From Spirochaetota bacterium (GTDB lineage Bacteria > Spirochaetota > UBA4802 > JAFGJZ01): a DNA stretch of 64,000 nt. The notes under the pieces are model-generated. The model made no database searches and was not told the origin of the DNA. It saw only the letters and a program-made list of their open reading frames with translations. This document shows positions 53,035-62,587 of this stretch, one piece after another; position 1 is the stretch's first letter; every line of letters begins with the position of its first letter. The stretch covers positions 1 to 64,000 of the forward strand of contig JAKPJF010000009.1 in assembly GCA_029554345.1 (NCBI GenBank), written 5' to 3'. The position numbers and the translations under genes are program-made.

Positions 53035-53102
53035 CAAAATTAATAGTTTTTTGGAGACATAACACAAGCAACGCGAAGATCTTAATAATCCGCAATTTGA
53101 TG

Positions 53103-53132
53103 TTGACAAAGCCGCTACCCCAAACTTAATAA
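53103..53132 (+). promoter_or_regulatory. promoter of trxB
   Basis: TTGACA (53103-53108) followed at 17-18 nt by TTAATA/TAATAA (53126-53132). Transcription would begin about 35 nt before trxB. Confidence 0.5.
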
Positions 53133-53172
53133 AAGGCCTCTATTGGTCAACAGTAAAATTCTGGAGTAAAAC

Positions 53173-54081
53173 ATGAAAGATCTTGTCATTATAGGTTCAG
53201 GTCCCGGCGGAATGTCCGCAGCAATATACGCTGTTCGCTCAGGAATGGATTTTGTTATACTCGAAAAAGGCGCTTCAGGCGGACAAATACTCGGCACTTC
53301 CGATGTAGAAAACTATCCCGGGTTCATAGACCCCGTAGCAGGATATGAACTCGCTGACAAAATGCACGGACAATGTGTTCGCCTTGGAGCAGTATTTCAA
53401 AATACAGAAGCAATAGGCTTAAAAAAAGAAAACGGGATTTTTAAAATCGAGACTACCGACGGAATAATAGAATCTAAAACCGTAATCGCCGTGACCGGAT
53501 CAAGCAACAGGAAGCTTGCAGTGCCCGGAGAAGCCGAATTCACAGGAAGGGGCGTATCTTACTGCGCAACCTGCGATGGTGCTTTTTATAGAGGAAAAAC
53601 CGTAGCGGCTGTCGGCGGGGGCAATGCAGCTCTTGAAGAAGCAATTTTTCTGACCCGCTTCGCAGAAAAAGTTTATCTCATACATAGAAGAGACAAATTC
53701 CGCGCTGAGCATATCGTAATTGAAAGAATGAAAAGCAATTCTAAAATTGAAATTATTTATGACTCAATCATCGAAAAAATAAACGGTGCGGAAAAAGTAA
53801 CATCCGTATCAATACTGAACAAAAAAACCGAAACAAAATCAGAACTGAATCTTGACGGTGTATTTATATTCATCGGATATAACCCTAACAATGCAATTCT
53901 TCCGAAAGAAATATTAAACGAATGGGGTGAAGCCGAAGTCGATATGAACATGCAGACTGCAATCGAAGGACTTTATGCAGCAGGAGATATAAGAAGCGGG
54001 TCCAAGAAACAGATTCTGATGGCATGTGCAGACGGCGCAACTGCGGCAATGAGCGCGTACGAATATTTAAGCAGTCTGTAA
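53173..54081 (+). CDS. trxB: thioredoxin reductase
   Basis: 302 aa, class II pyridine-nucleotide oxidoreductase with FAD and NADPH domains. FAD site GSGPGGMSAAIYA (8-20), redox-active CATC (131-134) in GVSYCATCDGAF, NADPH site AVGGGNAALEEAIFL, FAD C-terminal ALAAGDIRSG-like YAAGDIRSGSKK. Reduces thioredoxin. GGAG 8 nt before ATG. Preceded by a plausible promoter; no thioredoxin gene nearby. Confidence 0.95.
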   Translation: MKDLVIIGSGPGGMSAAIYAVRSGMDFVILEKGASGGQILGTSDVENYPGFIDPVAGYELADKMHGQCVRLGAVFQNTEAIGLKKENGIFKIETTDGIIESKTVIAVTGSSNRKLAVPGEAEFTGRGVSYCATCDGAFYRGKTVAAVGGGNAALEEAIFLTRFAEKVYLIHRRDKFRAEHIVIERMKSNSKIEIIYDSIIEKINGAEKVTSVSILNKKTETKSELNLDGVFIFIGYNPNNAILPKEILNEWGEAEVDMNMQTAIEGLYAAGDIRSGSKKQILMACADGATAAMSAYEYLSSL

Positions 54082-54097
54082 ACAGAAACGCAGACTG

Positions 54098-54898
54098 CTA
54101 TATTATTCCAAAGCGGCGAGCGCCCTTCTCTATTGAATTCCAGAGCTTTTCATTAAGCTTTTTTAGACGTATCTGGTCGGCTTTCATATAGTCAGGATTA
54201 AAATGATTGTCATTTAAGTAAACCGAACTGCATATCTCGAGACTTATGAAAGGAATCCTGCTGGAATTGTTCAACGCTATTTCGCCGCGCATCTCTCTTT
54301 CTGAAATCTCAAAAGGGAACTCCGCAGCGCATGGTTCGTTTTTAAATGATTCGCGCAAACCGGACAAAATAAATTCACAGAGAATTTTAGGGGCGGTTTC
54401 ATAAATCTTTCCCCTGTTATTGGCGACATATTTCATCCTGACAAGGGGCATCGGAATACCGCTGTCAGAAGAATTCCGAAAACCTACGGCAGGGTTAACA
54501 CGGCACTCAACAATTAAGTTAATTTCTTCAGACATAATTGAACGCTTAACCGCATCGTGAAACGGGAAGTAATAACGTCGAAGGATGTTAGCTGACGCTA
54601 TAGAATCCGGCGACACACCATCTTCAAATATTTTTTTGCCGTTCGGTGTCTCAGTTTTGATCACACCCGAAGAATATGAAGGCGGAAGCTTTGAAAAATG
54701 CTCGTTGAGATCAACAAAAAGAGGAGAAATCAAGCTATCGACAACTCCTGCGGCTTTCTGAAAAGCGAACAACTGATTCGCAAGCGGATCTGAAAACATA
54801 AAAAGCTCAAAGTCAGAGACGATTGAATGCGGTGCGAGCTCTTCGGGAACGGTCGTTCCGCCGTTTGGAATTATTATAAGTATTTTTTCTTTTTTCAT
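54098..54898 (-). CDS. N-formylglutamate amidohydrolase-like (FGase) protein
   Basis: 266 aa cytoplasmic protein, no signal. IIIPNGGTTVPEEL, LFVDLNEHFSKLP and the INLIVECRVNPA strand match the FGase fold weakly; the catalytic metal pattern of HutG (HSG.. D.ND, and later H) is only partly seen: no clear HxG at the start (NGG instead). Could be an inactive or substrate-shifted member. Convergent with trxB (16-bp gap), monocistronic. Confidence 0.5.
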   Translation of the reverse strand: MKKEKILIIIPNGGTTVPEELAPHSIVSDFELFMFSDPLANQLFAFQKAAGVVDSLISPLFVDLNEHFSKLPPSYSSGVIKTETPNGKKIFEDGVSPDSIASANILRRYYFPFHDAVKRSIMSEEINLIVECRVNPAVGFRNSSDSGIPMPLVRMKYVANNRGKIYETAPKILCEFILSGLRESFKNEPCAAEFPFEISEREMRGEIALNNSSRIPFISLEICSSVYLNDNHFNPDYMKADQIRLKKLNEKLWNSIEKGARRFGII

Positions 54899-55103
54899 GC
54901 TTATGTTGAATTATTATGTCTCATAAAGAAATATAATAATCATGTCAAACAGTATTTATTGAGCACTGAAACGAATTTTAATTGATTTTAAGCCTGCTAA
55001 CTGCAAGATTGATTTTCCGGTTTAGGGAAAGCTGATCTGGAAACAATATCAGGACCAGACTTAAATCTAACAGCAGCATTAAGTTTATAAATATCGGGGA
55101 TTT

Positions 55104-55406
55104 ATGAAAAAATATTTTCTACTGTCTGTAATCATTCTTGTTCTGATTTCCGGGGGAATTGTCTTTTTCAAATATTTTCTTACATTTGAAAAAAAGAACA
55201 TGTTTCAAAGATCAATAGAAAATATTACCGGTCAGAATCTTACTGTCACTGTTTTCGATGTAAACGGCAAAGTTATCAAACGCTGGTATCATATTAAAAA
55301 AATAACTTCTCCCGAAGACAGCAAATCTTATACTTTTTTCTACACAAGCGAAAACAAGTATGTTCAGATTCCGAACTCCGTTTGGTATATAGCGGAAGAG
55401 GAATAA
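55104..55406 (+). CDS. small membrane-anchored protein upstream of recG
   Basis: 100 aa, unrecognised. N-terminal TM or uncleaved signal anchor (about 3-24, then FKYFLTF), followed by a roughly 65-aa mostly strand-forming extracytoplasmic domain (NLTVTVFDVNGKVIKRWYHI, KSYTFFYTSENKYVQIP). No lipobox Cys. Stop and recG ATG share one base, so the two are co-translated, though an exported peptide and a helicase are an odd pair. Confidence 0.6.
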   Translation: MKKYFLLSVIILVLISGGIVFFKYFLTFEKKNMFQRSIENITGQNLTVTVFDVNGKVIKRWYHIKKITSPEDSKSYTFFYTSENKYVQIPNSVWYIAEEE

Positions 55407-57502
55407 TGCTGTCTGATGACATTCAATTCTTAAAAGGTGTCGGTGCGAAAAAAGCTGAAGCCCTCCTAACCGAAACCGGCATCAAAACAGTCGAAGATCT
55501 TCTATATTACAAGCCAAAAAGATACATCGACAGAAGCAGTCTATTTGCGATAATTGATCTTGAACCGGATCAAAAAGCGACTCTGACTGTCACAATCGAA
55601 AAGAGCGAAATAGTCAGAGCAAAAAAAACATTTTTGCGCCTCATTGTTTCCGACGAAACTTCATCAATGAATCTTATTTTTTTTGCCGGAATAAGTTTCT
55701 TTTCAAAAATTTTCAAAAACGGCATGCTTCTTTCCGTCTCCGGAAAAGTTTTATATTCTTCAGGGAAATTTTCAATGGTGCATCCGGAGTACGACATCAT
55801 TTATGATGATGAAGACAAACAATCTCTCAATACAGCCCGAATTGTACCGGTATACCCTTTAACACAGACATTAAAAGAAAACGGAATTACGAGCCGTTCT
55901 TTACGCAGAATTATAAGCACTGCACTTGACTCTTATTTTGATAAAATTCATGAAACACTTCCTGTACATATAATACAAAAATTTTCATTTATGAGTCTTG
56001 CAGATTCTCTGAAGCAGATTCATTTCCCGGACAGTTTCGAGTATTTAGCCAAAGCCCGCGAAAGAATTGTATTCAACGAACTGCTTCTTTTTCAGATTTA
56101 TATTTTATTAAACAGAAAGATAAATGAAAAGGAAATTCTTTCTGAATCATTCACCAATACAGATATTTCACATTTTCTTGCAAATCTTCCATTTTCTCTG
56201 ACAGATGATCAGCTTTCTGCAATAAAAGATATTTCCAAGGGTTTGGAATCGTTTTCTCCGATGAACCGGCTTATTCAGGGAGACGTCGGATCAGGGAAAA
56301 CTGCGGTTGCGGCAGCAGCTGTTTATCTTGCGCACATCAACGGATACCAAAGCGCATTGATGGCGCCGACGGAAATTCTTGCAAAACAGCTTTATGAGAA
56401 CCTTAAAAAACTTACAAACGGCGAAATACCGCTTATTCTATCGACTTCCTCATGCGGCAAAAAAGAACGGAGTTCAATCGAAGAATCTCTTTCCAACAAT
56501 GAAGTTTCATGCGCAGTCGGCACGCATTCCCTTCTCGAAGATTACGTCAGATTCAAAAATCTGCGTCTAGTAATAATTGATGAACAACACCGCTTCGGAG
56601 TAAACCAGAGATCAAAACTGCGCTCAAAAGGCAAAATAATTCCTCACTTGATATCGATGGCGGCGACACCGATTCCGCGGTCACTGGCTCTCACATTATA
56701 TGGCGATTTCGACGTCTCTGTCATAAAATCAAAACCCGCAAACAGGGGAAAAATTAAAACTATTTCATTTCCGGAAACTAAAATTAATTCAGTTTATAAT
56801 TCAGTCAGAAAATACGCCGCTGAAGGCCGTCAGATTTATATTGTTCTTCCGCTCATTGAAGATAATGATAAAACCGAGCTGGCATCGGCAACAGGCATAT
56901 TTGAAGATTTAAAAACCCGTTTCAGTGAATTTAACGTGGCTATTCTTCACGGGAAAATGAAGTCTGTAGAAAAAAACGAAGTCATGGATAAATTCAAATC
57001 GGGAGAAACTCAAATACTCGTTTCTACAACCGTCATTGAGATCGGCGTTGATGTCGCCAATGCAAACGTAATGATAATCTATCATGCGGAAAGATTCGGT
57101 CTTGCCCAGCTTCACCAGCTTCGCGGAAGAATCGGAAGAGGTAAATTTGACTCATTCTGTGTTCTGATTCATCCGGAAAAAATCTCAGAAACAGCAAAAG
57201 AACGTATTTCAATCATGGAAAACTGCTCTGACGGATTCGAAATCAGCGAAATGGATTTAAAACTTAGAGGTCACGGCGAACTCATCGGCAATAAACAGAG
57301 CGGCTTTTTAAGCGGTTTTGAATTTTTTGATATTTCTAGCGATATAGATATTTTAAAGAACGCGAGAGAATTTGCTGAAGAAACAATTTCAGAAATAAAA
57401 GCGGAAAATAGTATTGATATAGAAAAGTTTTTCAGTAATGCAGGGAAGAAAGGAATGAGGATGAAAATAATTCAAAGAATCACATCAGACGTATACTCAT
57501 AA
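55406..57502 (+). CDS. recG: ATP-dependent DNA helicase RecG
   Basis: 698 aa from the ATG at 55406, preceded by GGAAGAGG; earlier in-frame codons lie within the upstream gene. Wedge/OB region with LKGVGAKKAEALL and YYKPKRYIDRS; helicase motifs Walker A RLIQGDVGSGKTAVAAAA, DEQHRFGVNQR (DEQH), SMAATPIPRSLALTLYGD, VSTTVIEIGVDVANA, HQLRGRIGRG. Regresses and restores stalled replication forks and branched recombination intermediates. TAT ending YS; full length. Confidence 0.96.
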   Translation: MLSDDIQFLKGVGAKKAEALLTETGIKTVEDLLYYKPKRYIDRSSLFAIIDLEPDQKATLTVTIEKSEIVRAKKTFLRLIVSDETSSMNLIFFAGISFFSKIFKNGMLLSVSGKVLYSSGKFSMVHPEYDIIYDDEDKQSLNTARIVPVYPLTQTLKENGITSRSLRRIISTALDSYFDKIHETLPVHIIQKFSFMSLADSLKQIHFPDSFEYLAKARERIVFNELLLFQIYILLNRKINEKEILSESFTNTDISHFLANLPFSLTDDQLSAIKDISKGLESFSPMNRLIQGDVGSGKTAVAAAAVYLAHINGYQSALMAPTEILAKQLYENLKKLTNGEIPLILSTSSCGKKERSSIEESLSNNEVSCAVGTHSLLEDYVRFKNLRLVIIDEQHRFGVNQRSKLRSKGKIIPHLISMAATPIPRSLALTLYGDFDVSVIKSKPANRGKIKTISFPETKINSVYNSVRKYAAEGRQIYIVLPLIEDNDKTELASATGIFEDLKTRFSEFNVAILHGKMKSVEKNEVMDKFKSGETQILVSTTVIEIGVDVANANVMIIYHAERFGLAQLHQLRGRIGRGKFDSFCVLIHPEKISETAKERISIMENCSDGFEISEMDLKLRGHGELIGNKQSGFLSGFEFFDISSDIDILKNAREFAEETISEIKAENSIDIEKFFSNAGKKGMRMKIIQRITSDVYS

Positions 57503-57504
57503 AT

Positions 57505-59196
57505 TTATTTCACAAATATGCTTTTATCAACAAACCGCTGATATACGGGAATATTCATTACACCGAAAAGATCCTTAGCCTTTGCATTCAGAAGCGCATA
57601 CTCCGAAATTTTATTTCCTGTTTTGAGATAATGCTGAGCTGCTGCGATTGAAACCTTTTGCAGATTAGATGTTTTTTCAGATTCATACTTATCAGTAATC
57701 TGTTTTTTTATCTCATTAAAATCCTGGATTCTGTCAAAAGGAAGATCAAAAATATTTATATTTGTTTCAAACCATTTTAAAATCGAAAGCTTTATAAATT
57801 CATCAGGGAAAAACCGCGAGACCTTATTATCGCCGAGATGCTTAAGACATAAACCGGTTTCTTCACTATCGAAAACAGCTTTCATTATTTTCCATACTGT
57901 AAGCGGTCCAATGTGATATATGAAGAGCTTATTATCATCCAAGCCGAAAAATGCTGCTACTTCCGCAAGAGTTGTTGTAACTTTTTTAAAAAGAAATTCT
58001 TCATATTTCTCGGCAACTGCATTATTTTTTTCTCTCTGATATTTAATCATCGCCCTTTTTATGGAACCCGAAAGATGAAGGAAGTCATCTTTCGATTCAA
58101 TGAAAAAAATAGTATTTGTGAGATCCTGTTTGTTTTTTTCAAGAATTGGGGCCGAAACTGAAACAACATACGGTTCTCTGGTATTCCATGCCAGCTTGCC
58201 TTTAAGGGTGAAATAATCAGATAGATTAAATTTCAGCAGTTCTTCTTCAATTTCTGTTATTATTGACGGAACTTTAATCTGATCTACCGAAAGACTTTTC
58301 ACTTCAATGCGGCCGATATTTTCTTTTTTAATTTCTTTTTTAATTTCTGTCGGTTCATTTTCGTCGATATCCAGCAGAGAATCAATTCGAGGAGATTCAT
58401 CTTTTGATTCTTTAGTTTCTTCAACAAACAGAGAATCATAAGTATAGTTCATTGTTTCGCGGAAATATATCTTCTGATAGATATCCTTTTCGAGAAGATC
58501 CCTGTCTTCTTCAGGTATTCCTATAACGACTGACAGATAGCTTGAAAAAATATCAGTCTTCTCGCATATTTCCAATGCTTCATGGGCAAATTGAACATAC
58601 TGCTGGTAATAAAGCGCTCCTTCTTTAACAATATTGAATACGCCGAATGCGGCTTTTATATCATTCCATTCTTTTTTTACTTTTGAATTGAATTCCCTCA
58701 ATCGTAAAAAGAGTTCTTTAAGAGAAAGAAATGCAATTCTCTGTGAAGTCTGCTCCTCAACGGTAAAAAATATATGAAAATCTGCTTTTGACTTTTTTGC
58801 AAGTGCCGTAGGATTCTGTTTTGTAACAAAATCATTATAATACATTTCTACATTCTGAACGATCTTCTGAAAAGTATAGCGGTGTTTCTTCATGATGTCT
58901 GAAACGAGAGGAGGTACGGCCATGTCATTCATGGCGTCCTTAATCTTTTGAGCTGTCAGCATGTGCCCGTTTAAGTATTCGGAATAACCGCACTGGAAGG
59001 CTCTCACAGCCTCCAGTGACTTATATTTCTTTATCTCGAAGATATAACCGGATTTTATTTCGGCAGTATCGCCGGTGTTCTTATCAGAACGCCTGGCGTT
59101 TTTTTCCTGCTGAATTTTTTCAGCATCTTTTACGTTTTTATAATCAAATGAATTATCGTCAATATTATTCAGTATTGAGTCAAGATCATCGATCAT
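57505..59196 (-). CDS. hypothetical cytoplasmic protein of 563 aa
   Basis: No family recognised. No signal or TM. An acidic N-terminus (DDLDSILNNIDDN) is followed by a helix-rich body (about 60-260). A charged linker (about 265-310, KESKDESPRIDSLLDIDENEP) and a C-terminal helix-rich half with WNTREPYVVSVSAPIL and HIGPLTVWKIMKAVF follow. Start overlaps the ftsH stop by 4 bp (ATGA), so it is translated as part of the tilS-ftsH unit. Convergent with recG (2-bp gap). Function unknown; a link to FtsH quality control is only a guess. Confidence 0.6.
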   Translation of the reverse strand: MIDDLDSILNNIDDNSFDYKNVKDAEKIQQEKNARRSDKNTGDTAEIKSGYIFEIKKYKSLEAVRAFQCGYSEYLNGHMLTAQKIKDAMNDMAVPPLVSDIMKKHRYTFQKIVQNVEMYYNDFVTKQNPTALAKKSKADFHIFFTVEEQTSQRIAFLSLKELFLRLREFNSKVKKEWNDIKAAFGVFNIVKEGALYYQQYVQFAHEALEICEKTDIFSSYLSVVIGIPEEDRDLLEKDIYQKIYFRETMNYTYDSLFVEETKESKDESPRIDSLLDIDENEPTEIKKEIKKENIGRIEVKSLSVDQIKVPSIITEIEEELLKFNLSDYFTLKGKLAWNTREPYVVSVSAPILEKNKQDLTNTIFFIESKDDFLHLSGSIKRAMIKYQREKNNAVAEKYEEFLFKKVTTTLAEVAAFFGLDDNKLFIYHIGPLTVWKIMKAVFDSEETGLCLKHLGDNKVSRFFPDEFIKLSILKWFETNINIFDLPFDRIQDFNEIKKQITDKYESEKTSNLQKVSIAAAQHYLKTGNKISEYALLNAKAKDLFGVMNIPVYQRFVDKSIFVK

Positions 59197-61064
59197 GCGT
59201 CCTCTGTTTCCTTATCTTCTGACGAACTGCTGACTTTTTCTTCTCCATTAATAGCCGGGAGATCCTCACCTTTCATTATTACGGCAAGATCATCAGCGTT
59301 CAAAGTTTCTCTTTCTATCAGATATTTTCCGATTTTCTCAAACTTGTCAAGATTTCCGCTGATAAGTTCAGTAGCACGCTTTTCACAACTGCTCAGAATT
59401 GCTTTTATTTCTTCATCAATAATCTGAGCAGTGTTTTCACTGTAATTTTTTTCATGTACCCAGTCACGGCCTATAAATACCTGATCATTTCTGCTTCCAA
59501 CCGACATGAGACCGAGCTTTTCACTCATGCCCCACTCGCAGACCATTCTCTTTGCAATCTGGGTGGCTCGTTCGATATCATTGCTCGAACCGGTTGAAGA
59601 ATCACCGAATTTCAATCTTTCAGCAATATGACCGCCGAAAAGAAGAGCAATCCTTTCAGTCCAGTATTTTTTTGTGTGAGTATACTTTTCTTCATGAGGA
59701 AGCTGGAGTGTAAGACCCAGTGCACGTCCTCTCGGAATTATAGTTACTTTATGAACATCTTCATTATCATCAGTAAGCAGACCAATCAAAGCATGACCTG
59801 CTTCATGATAGGCTGTTATTTCTTTTTCCTTTTCCGTAATTATCATCGACTTACGTTCAGGACCCATCATTATTTTGTCCTTTGCGCTGTCGATATCAGC
59901 CATATTAACTCTCGAACGGTTTCTTCGAGCCGCCATAATCGCGCTTTCATTTATAAGATTGGCTAGATCCGCTCCGGTAAAGCCGGGAGTTCCGCGTGCA
60001 ACTATCTTAAGATCAACATCCTTAGCAAGAGGAATCTTTTTTGAATGCACTGCAAGAATCTTTTCACGGCCTCTTACATCAGGTACATCAACGATAACCT
60101 GACGGTCAAATCTTCCGGGACGTAGTAAAGCCGGATCAAGAACATCCGGTCTGTTGGTCGCTGCTATTATTATAAGACCCTCGTTTGTTTCAAAACCGTC
60201 CATTTCAACAAGAAGCTGATTTAATGTCTGCTCTCTTTCGTCATGACCTCCGCCGAGACCAGCACCTCTGAGTCTTCCTATCGCATCGACCTCATCTATA
60301 AATATGATACATGGAGAATTTTTCTTTCCCTGATCAAACAAATCTCTTACTCTAGAAGCTCCAACCCCTACAAACATCTCCATAAAATCGGATCCGCTTA
60401 TAGAGAAAAACTTAACTCCCGCCTCGCCTGCTATCGCACGCGCAAGAAGAGTTTTACCAGTGCCCGGAGGCCCCACAAGAAGAACACCCTTCGGTATCTT
60501 CGCACCAAGTTTTATATATTTTTCGGGTTTCTTAAGAAAATCTACAATTTCTGAAAGTTCGCCCTTAGCTTCATCAATACCGGCAACATCATCAAACGTA
60601 ACTTTGTTATTTGAATCATGATGAAGTTTCGCTCTCGTCTTTCCGAAATTCATCGCCTTGCTTCCGGTAGACTGGAACTGGCGCATGAGAAAAAAGAAAA
60701 GAAGCACAAGCATTAAAAGCCATGGAAGCGGGCTCATGAGAAATTTGTAAAAAAGACCTTCTTCAGGCATCTTACCTTTCATTTTTACATTTTTTTCAAC
60801 AAGCTTCTGGACAAGCGCATTATCCTGGTACGGAATAATAGTCTTAAACTTAACCGGAGCATTATCTTTTAGAAAAGCGCCTTCAATTATGCGGTTCTCA
60901 TTAATGGTAAGCTCAACAATACGGTTATCATTTACATACTGAAGAAATTCATTATATCCCAGTTCTTCGGTTTTCTTATCTTTTCCCGTATCAAGAGTAA
61001 AAATCATCACCGCAAGCATAACAACAAGAAGAATAAGCGCTAACTGTTTAAAACCTTTATTCAT
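59193..61064 (-). CDS. ftsH: ATP-dependent membrane zinc metalloprotease FtsH
   Basis: 623 aa. Start chosen at 61064 (AGGAG 8 nt upstream); the in-frame ATG 16 codons earlier has no site and overlaps tilS. TM1 (about 7-26), periplasmic loop, TM2 (about 107-128). AAA domain: [16 protein letters not shown], Walker [20 protein letters not shown], Walker [13 protein letters not shown], second region of homology [20 protein letters not shown]. Protease: HEAGHALIG zinc motif and the EFG-like [10 protein letters not shown]. Degrades membrane and regulatory proteins. Acidic tail (EDKETEDA). In a unit with tilS upstream and the unknown 563-aa gene. Confidence 0.96.
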   Translation of the reverse strand: MNKGFKQLALILLVVMLAVMIFTLDTGKDKKTEELGYNEFLQYVNDNRIVELTINENRIIEGAFLKDNAPVKFKTIIPYQDNALVQKLVEKNVKMKGKMPEEGLFYKFLMSPLPWLLMLVLLFFFLMRQFQSTGSKAMNFGKTRAKLHHDSNNKVTFDDVAGIDEAKGELSEIVDFLKKPEKYIKLGAKIPKGVLLVGPPGTGKTLLARAIAGEAGVKFFSISGSDFMEMFVGVGASRVRDLFDQGKKNSPCIIFIDEVDAIGRLRGAGLGGGHDEREQTLNQLLVEMDGFETNEGLIIIAATNRPDVLDPALLRPGRFDRQVIVDVPDVRGREKILAVHSKKIPLAKDVDLKIVARGTPGFTGADLANLINESAIMAARRNRSRVNMADIDSAKDKIMMGPERKSMIITEKEKEITAYHEAGHALIGLLTDDNEDVHKVTIIPRGRALGLTLQLPHEEKYTHTKKYWTERIALLFGGHIAERLKFGDSSTGSSNDIERATQIAKRMVCEWGMSEKLGLMSVGSRNDQVFIGRDWVHEKNYSENTAQIIDEEIKAILSSCEKRATELISGNLDKFEKIGKYLIERETLNADDLAVIMKGEDLPAINGEEKVSSSSEDKETEDA

Positions 61065-61092
61065 TAAATACTTCTCCTGATAAACCTTACTA

Positions 61093-62532
61093 TCACTGTA
61101 TTTTTCCTGCACTTCTTATAGCAAGTATTTTTTTGGTACCGCTTTTTACCATAAATACATCTGAAACCCTGTTTTTACCAAGATTATAGAAAGCAAACGG
61201 AAGAGCAGCGGTTACAGAATCTATTTTTATTACCGGAAATGTCGATTTCTGATAATTATTCATCTTTTTTTCAATGAAAAGTTCTTTTATCTTTTTCATT
61301 TTTCCGCCTGAAAGAAACTTGTCTCCGTCTTTTTTTTGCTCAAATGAAACACTTTTAGATGACGAAATATCAATATAAATGACCTCTGAATCATCTAGGT
61401 TAATATTATCAGAATATTCCAATAATTCAAAATAAAAAATATTACCCAATGCTTCCGTACGACGATGAGAAATATCATTAATAGCACATCTGAATTCATC
61501 AAAAGCGGCTTCAGCCGTTTTATAAACTCTTGAAAAACGGAATATTTTCTTATTATTCTCGAAAATACGCTCTAAACATATTTTTGCGGAAGAATATAAC
61601 ACTATATTTCTTTTAGCCGAATTGTTTTTTCTGATTATTTCATCTAATATTTCGCCAGTAATGTAAGTCTGAAAATCCGATCTGAAAATATCTGAAACAG
61701 ATTTTTTGAAAATATATGCCGGGGCTTCCTTCTTTTCAATAAATTCAACCGAATCATTATTTTTCTTAATATCAAAATAGTCAGAAATCAGCGATGAAAT
61801 AAAATCATCTGTTTCACGAGAGTGAGAGATTATCGAATCAAGTGCGTTCCGGTAATCAGGAAAGCGCTCACTTACAGCAGGAAATATTTTCTTTCTCATG
61901 TAGTTTCTTAGATATTTTTCATCATCATTACTCGAATCGTATCTGAAACTGAGTTTATTTCTTTCGATGTAATCATAAATTTCATCTATTCCGACTGAAA
62001 GAATCGGACGTATAAATTTGCCGCGCACGGGACTTATGCCGCGCATTCCGTAAATTGAAGTTCCGGAAAATAATCTCATGAGAATTGTTTCATGATTATC
62101 ATCCGCGTTGTGAGCCGTGGCGATTTTATTAAAATAATTCTCTTCGGCCGTTTTTTGAAGCAGTTCATATCTTTTATCACGCGCAGTTTCTTCAAACGAA
62201 GGAATAATACCGAACGAATGTTCAAACATGTAACAATCTATATTATTTTCGCGGCAGAGGTTTTCCACAAAGCGCGCATCATGATCGCTTTCGCCGTTTC
62301 GCGTTTTATGATTCAGATGAAAAACAGAAAATTGAATCTTTAACTGATCTTTTATTTTCATAAACACATCAAAAAGAAAAACAGAATCCTTGCCGGCAGA
62401 AATCGAAAGAAGAATTTTATCGCCTTCCTGAATCAGGTTATGCTTATTAATAAAATGTGTTACTTTCTCTAAAGTATTCAATATTATACCAACGTATGCG
62501 CTTAAATGAAGAAAAAACATCAAATATTTCAT
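61093..62532 (-). CDS. tilS: tRNA(Ile)-lysidine synthase
   Basis: About 479 aa from the ATG at 62532. The start is uncertain: no ATG has a good ribosome site, and homologues begin about where a TTG lies (62481, LNTLEKVTHFINKHN). PP-loop ISAGKDSVFLFD (SGGKDS is the usual form), FHLNHKTRNGESDHDARFVE, ETARDKRYELL, TAHNADDNHETILMRLFSGTSIYGMRGI, RPIL and RYDSSNDDEKYLRNYMR. These are TilS signatures. It modifies the C34 of tRNA-Ile2 to lysidine so it reads AUA; the probable substrate tRNA is at 52920. The C-terminal half (about 300-480) is diverged. Upstream of ftsH, a common pairing. Confidence 0.9.
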   Translation of the reverse strand: MKYLMFFLHLSAYVGIILNTLEKVTHFINKHNLIQEGDKILLSISAGKDSVFLFDVFMKIKDQLKIQFSVFHLNHKTRNGESDHDARFVENLCRENNIDCYMFEHSFGIIPSFEETARDKRYELLQKTAEENYFNKIATAHNADDNHETILMRLFSGTSIYGMRGISPVRGKFIRPILSVGIDEIYDYIERNKLSFRYDSSNDDEKYLRNYMRKKIFPAVSERFPDYRNALDSIISHSRETDDFISSLISDYFDIKKNNDSVEFIEKKEAPAYIFKKSVSDIFRSDFQTYITGEILDEIIRKNNSAKRNIVLYSSAKICLERIFENNKKIFRFSRVYKTAEAAFDEFRCAINDISHRRTEALGNIFYFELLEYSDNINLDDSEVIYIDISSSKSVSFEQKKDGDKFLSGGKMKKIKELFIEKKMNNYQKSTFPVIKIDSVTAALPFAFYNLGKNRVSDVFMVKSGTKKILAIRSAGKIQ

Positions 62533-62587
62533 TGACGAATAAGACAGCGCAAAAATTATGAATTTAGAATAATTTACAGAGGTAAAT

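Noticed and set aside
62532-62562. TTGACG plus TATGAA as a promoter for the phosphohexomutase gene
   Set aside because: The spacer is 19 nt and both hexamers mismatch; too weak to list.
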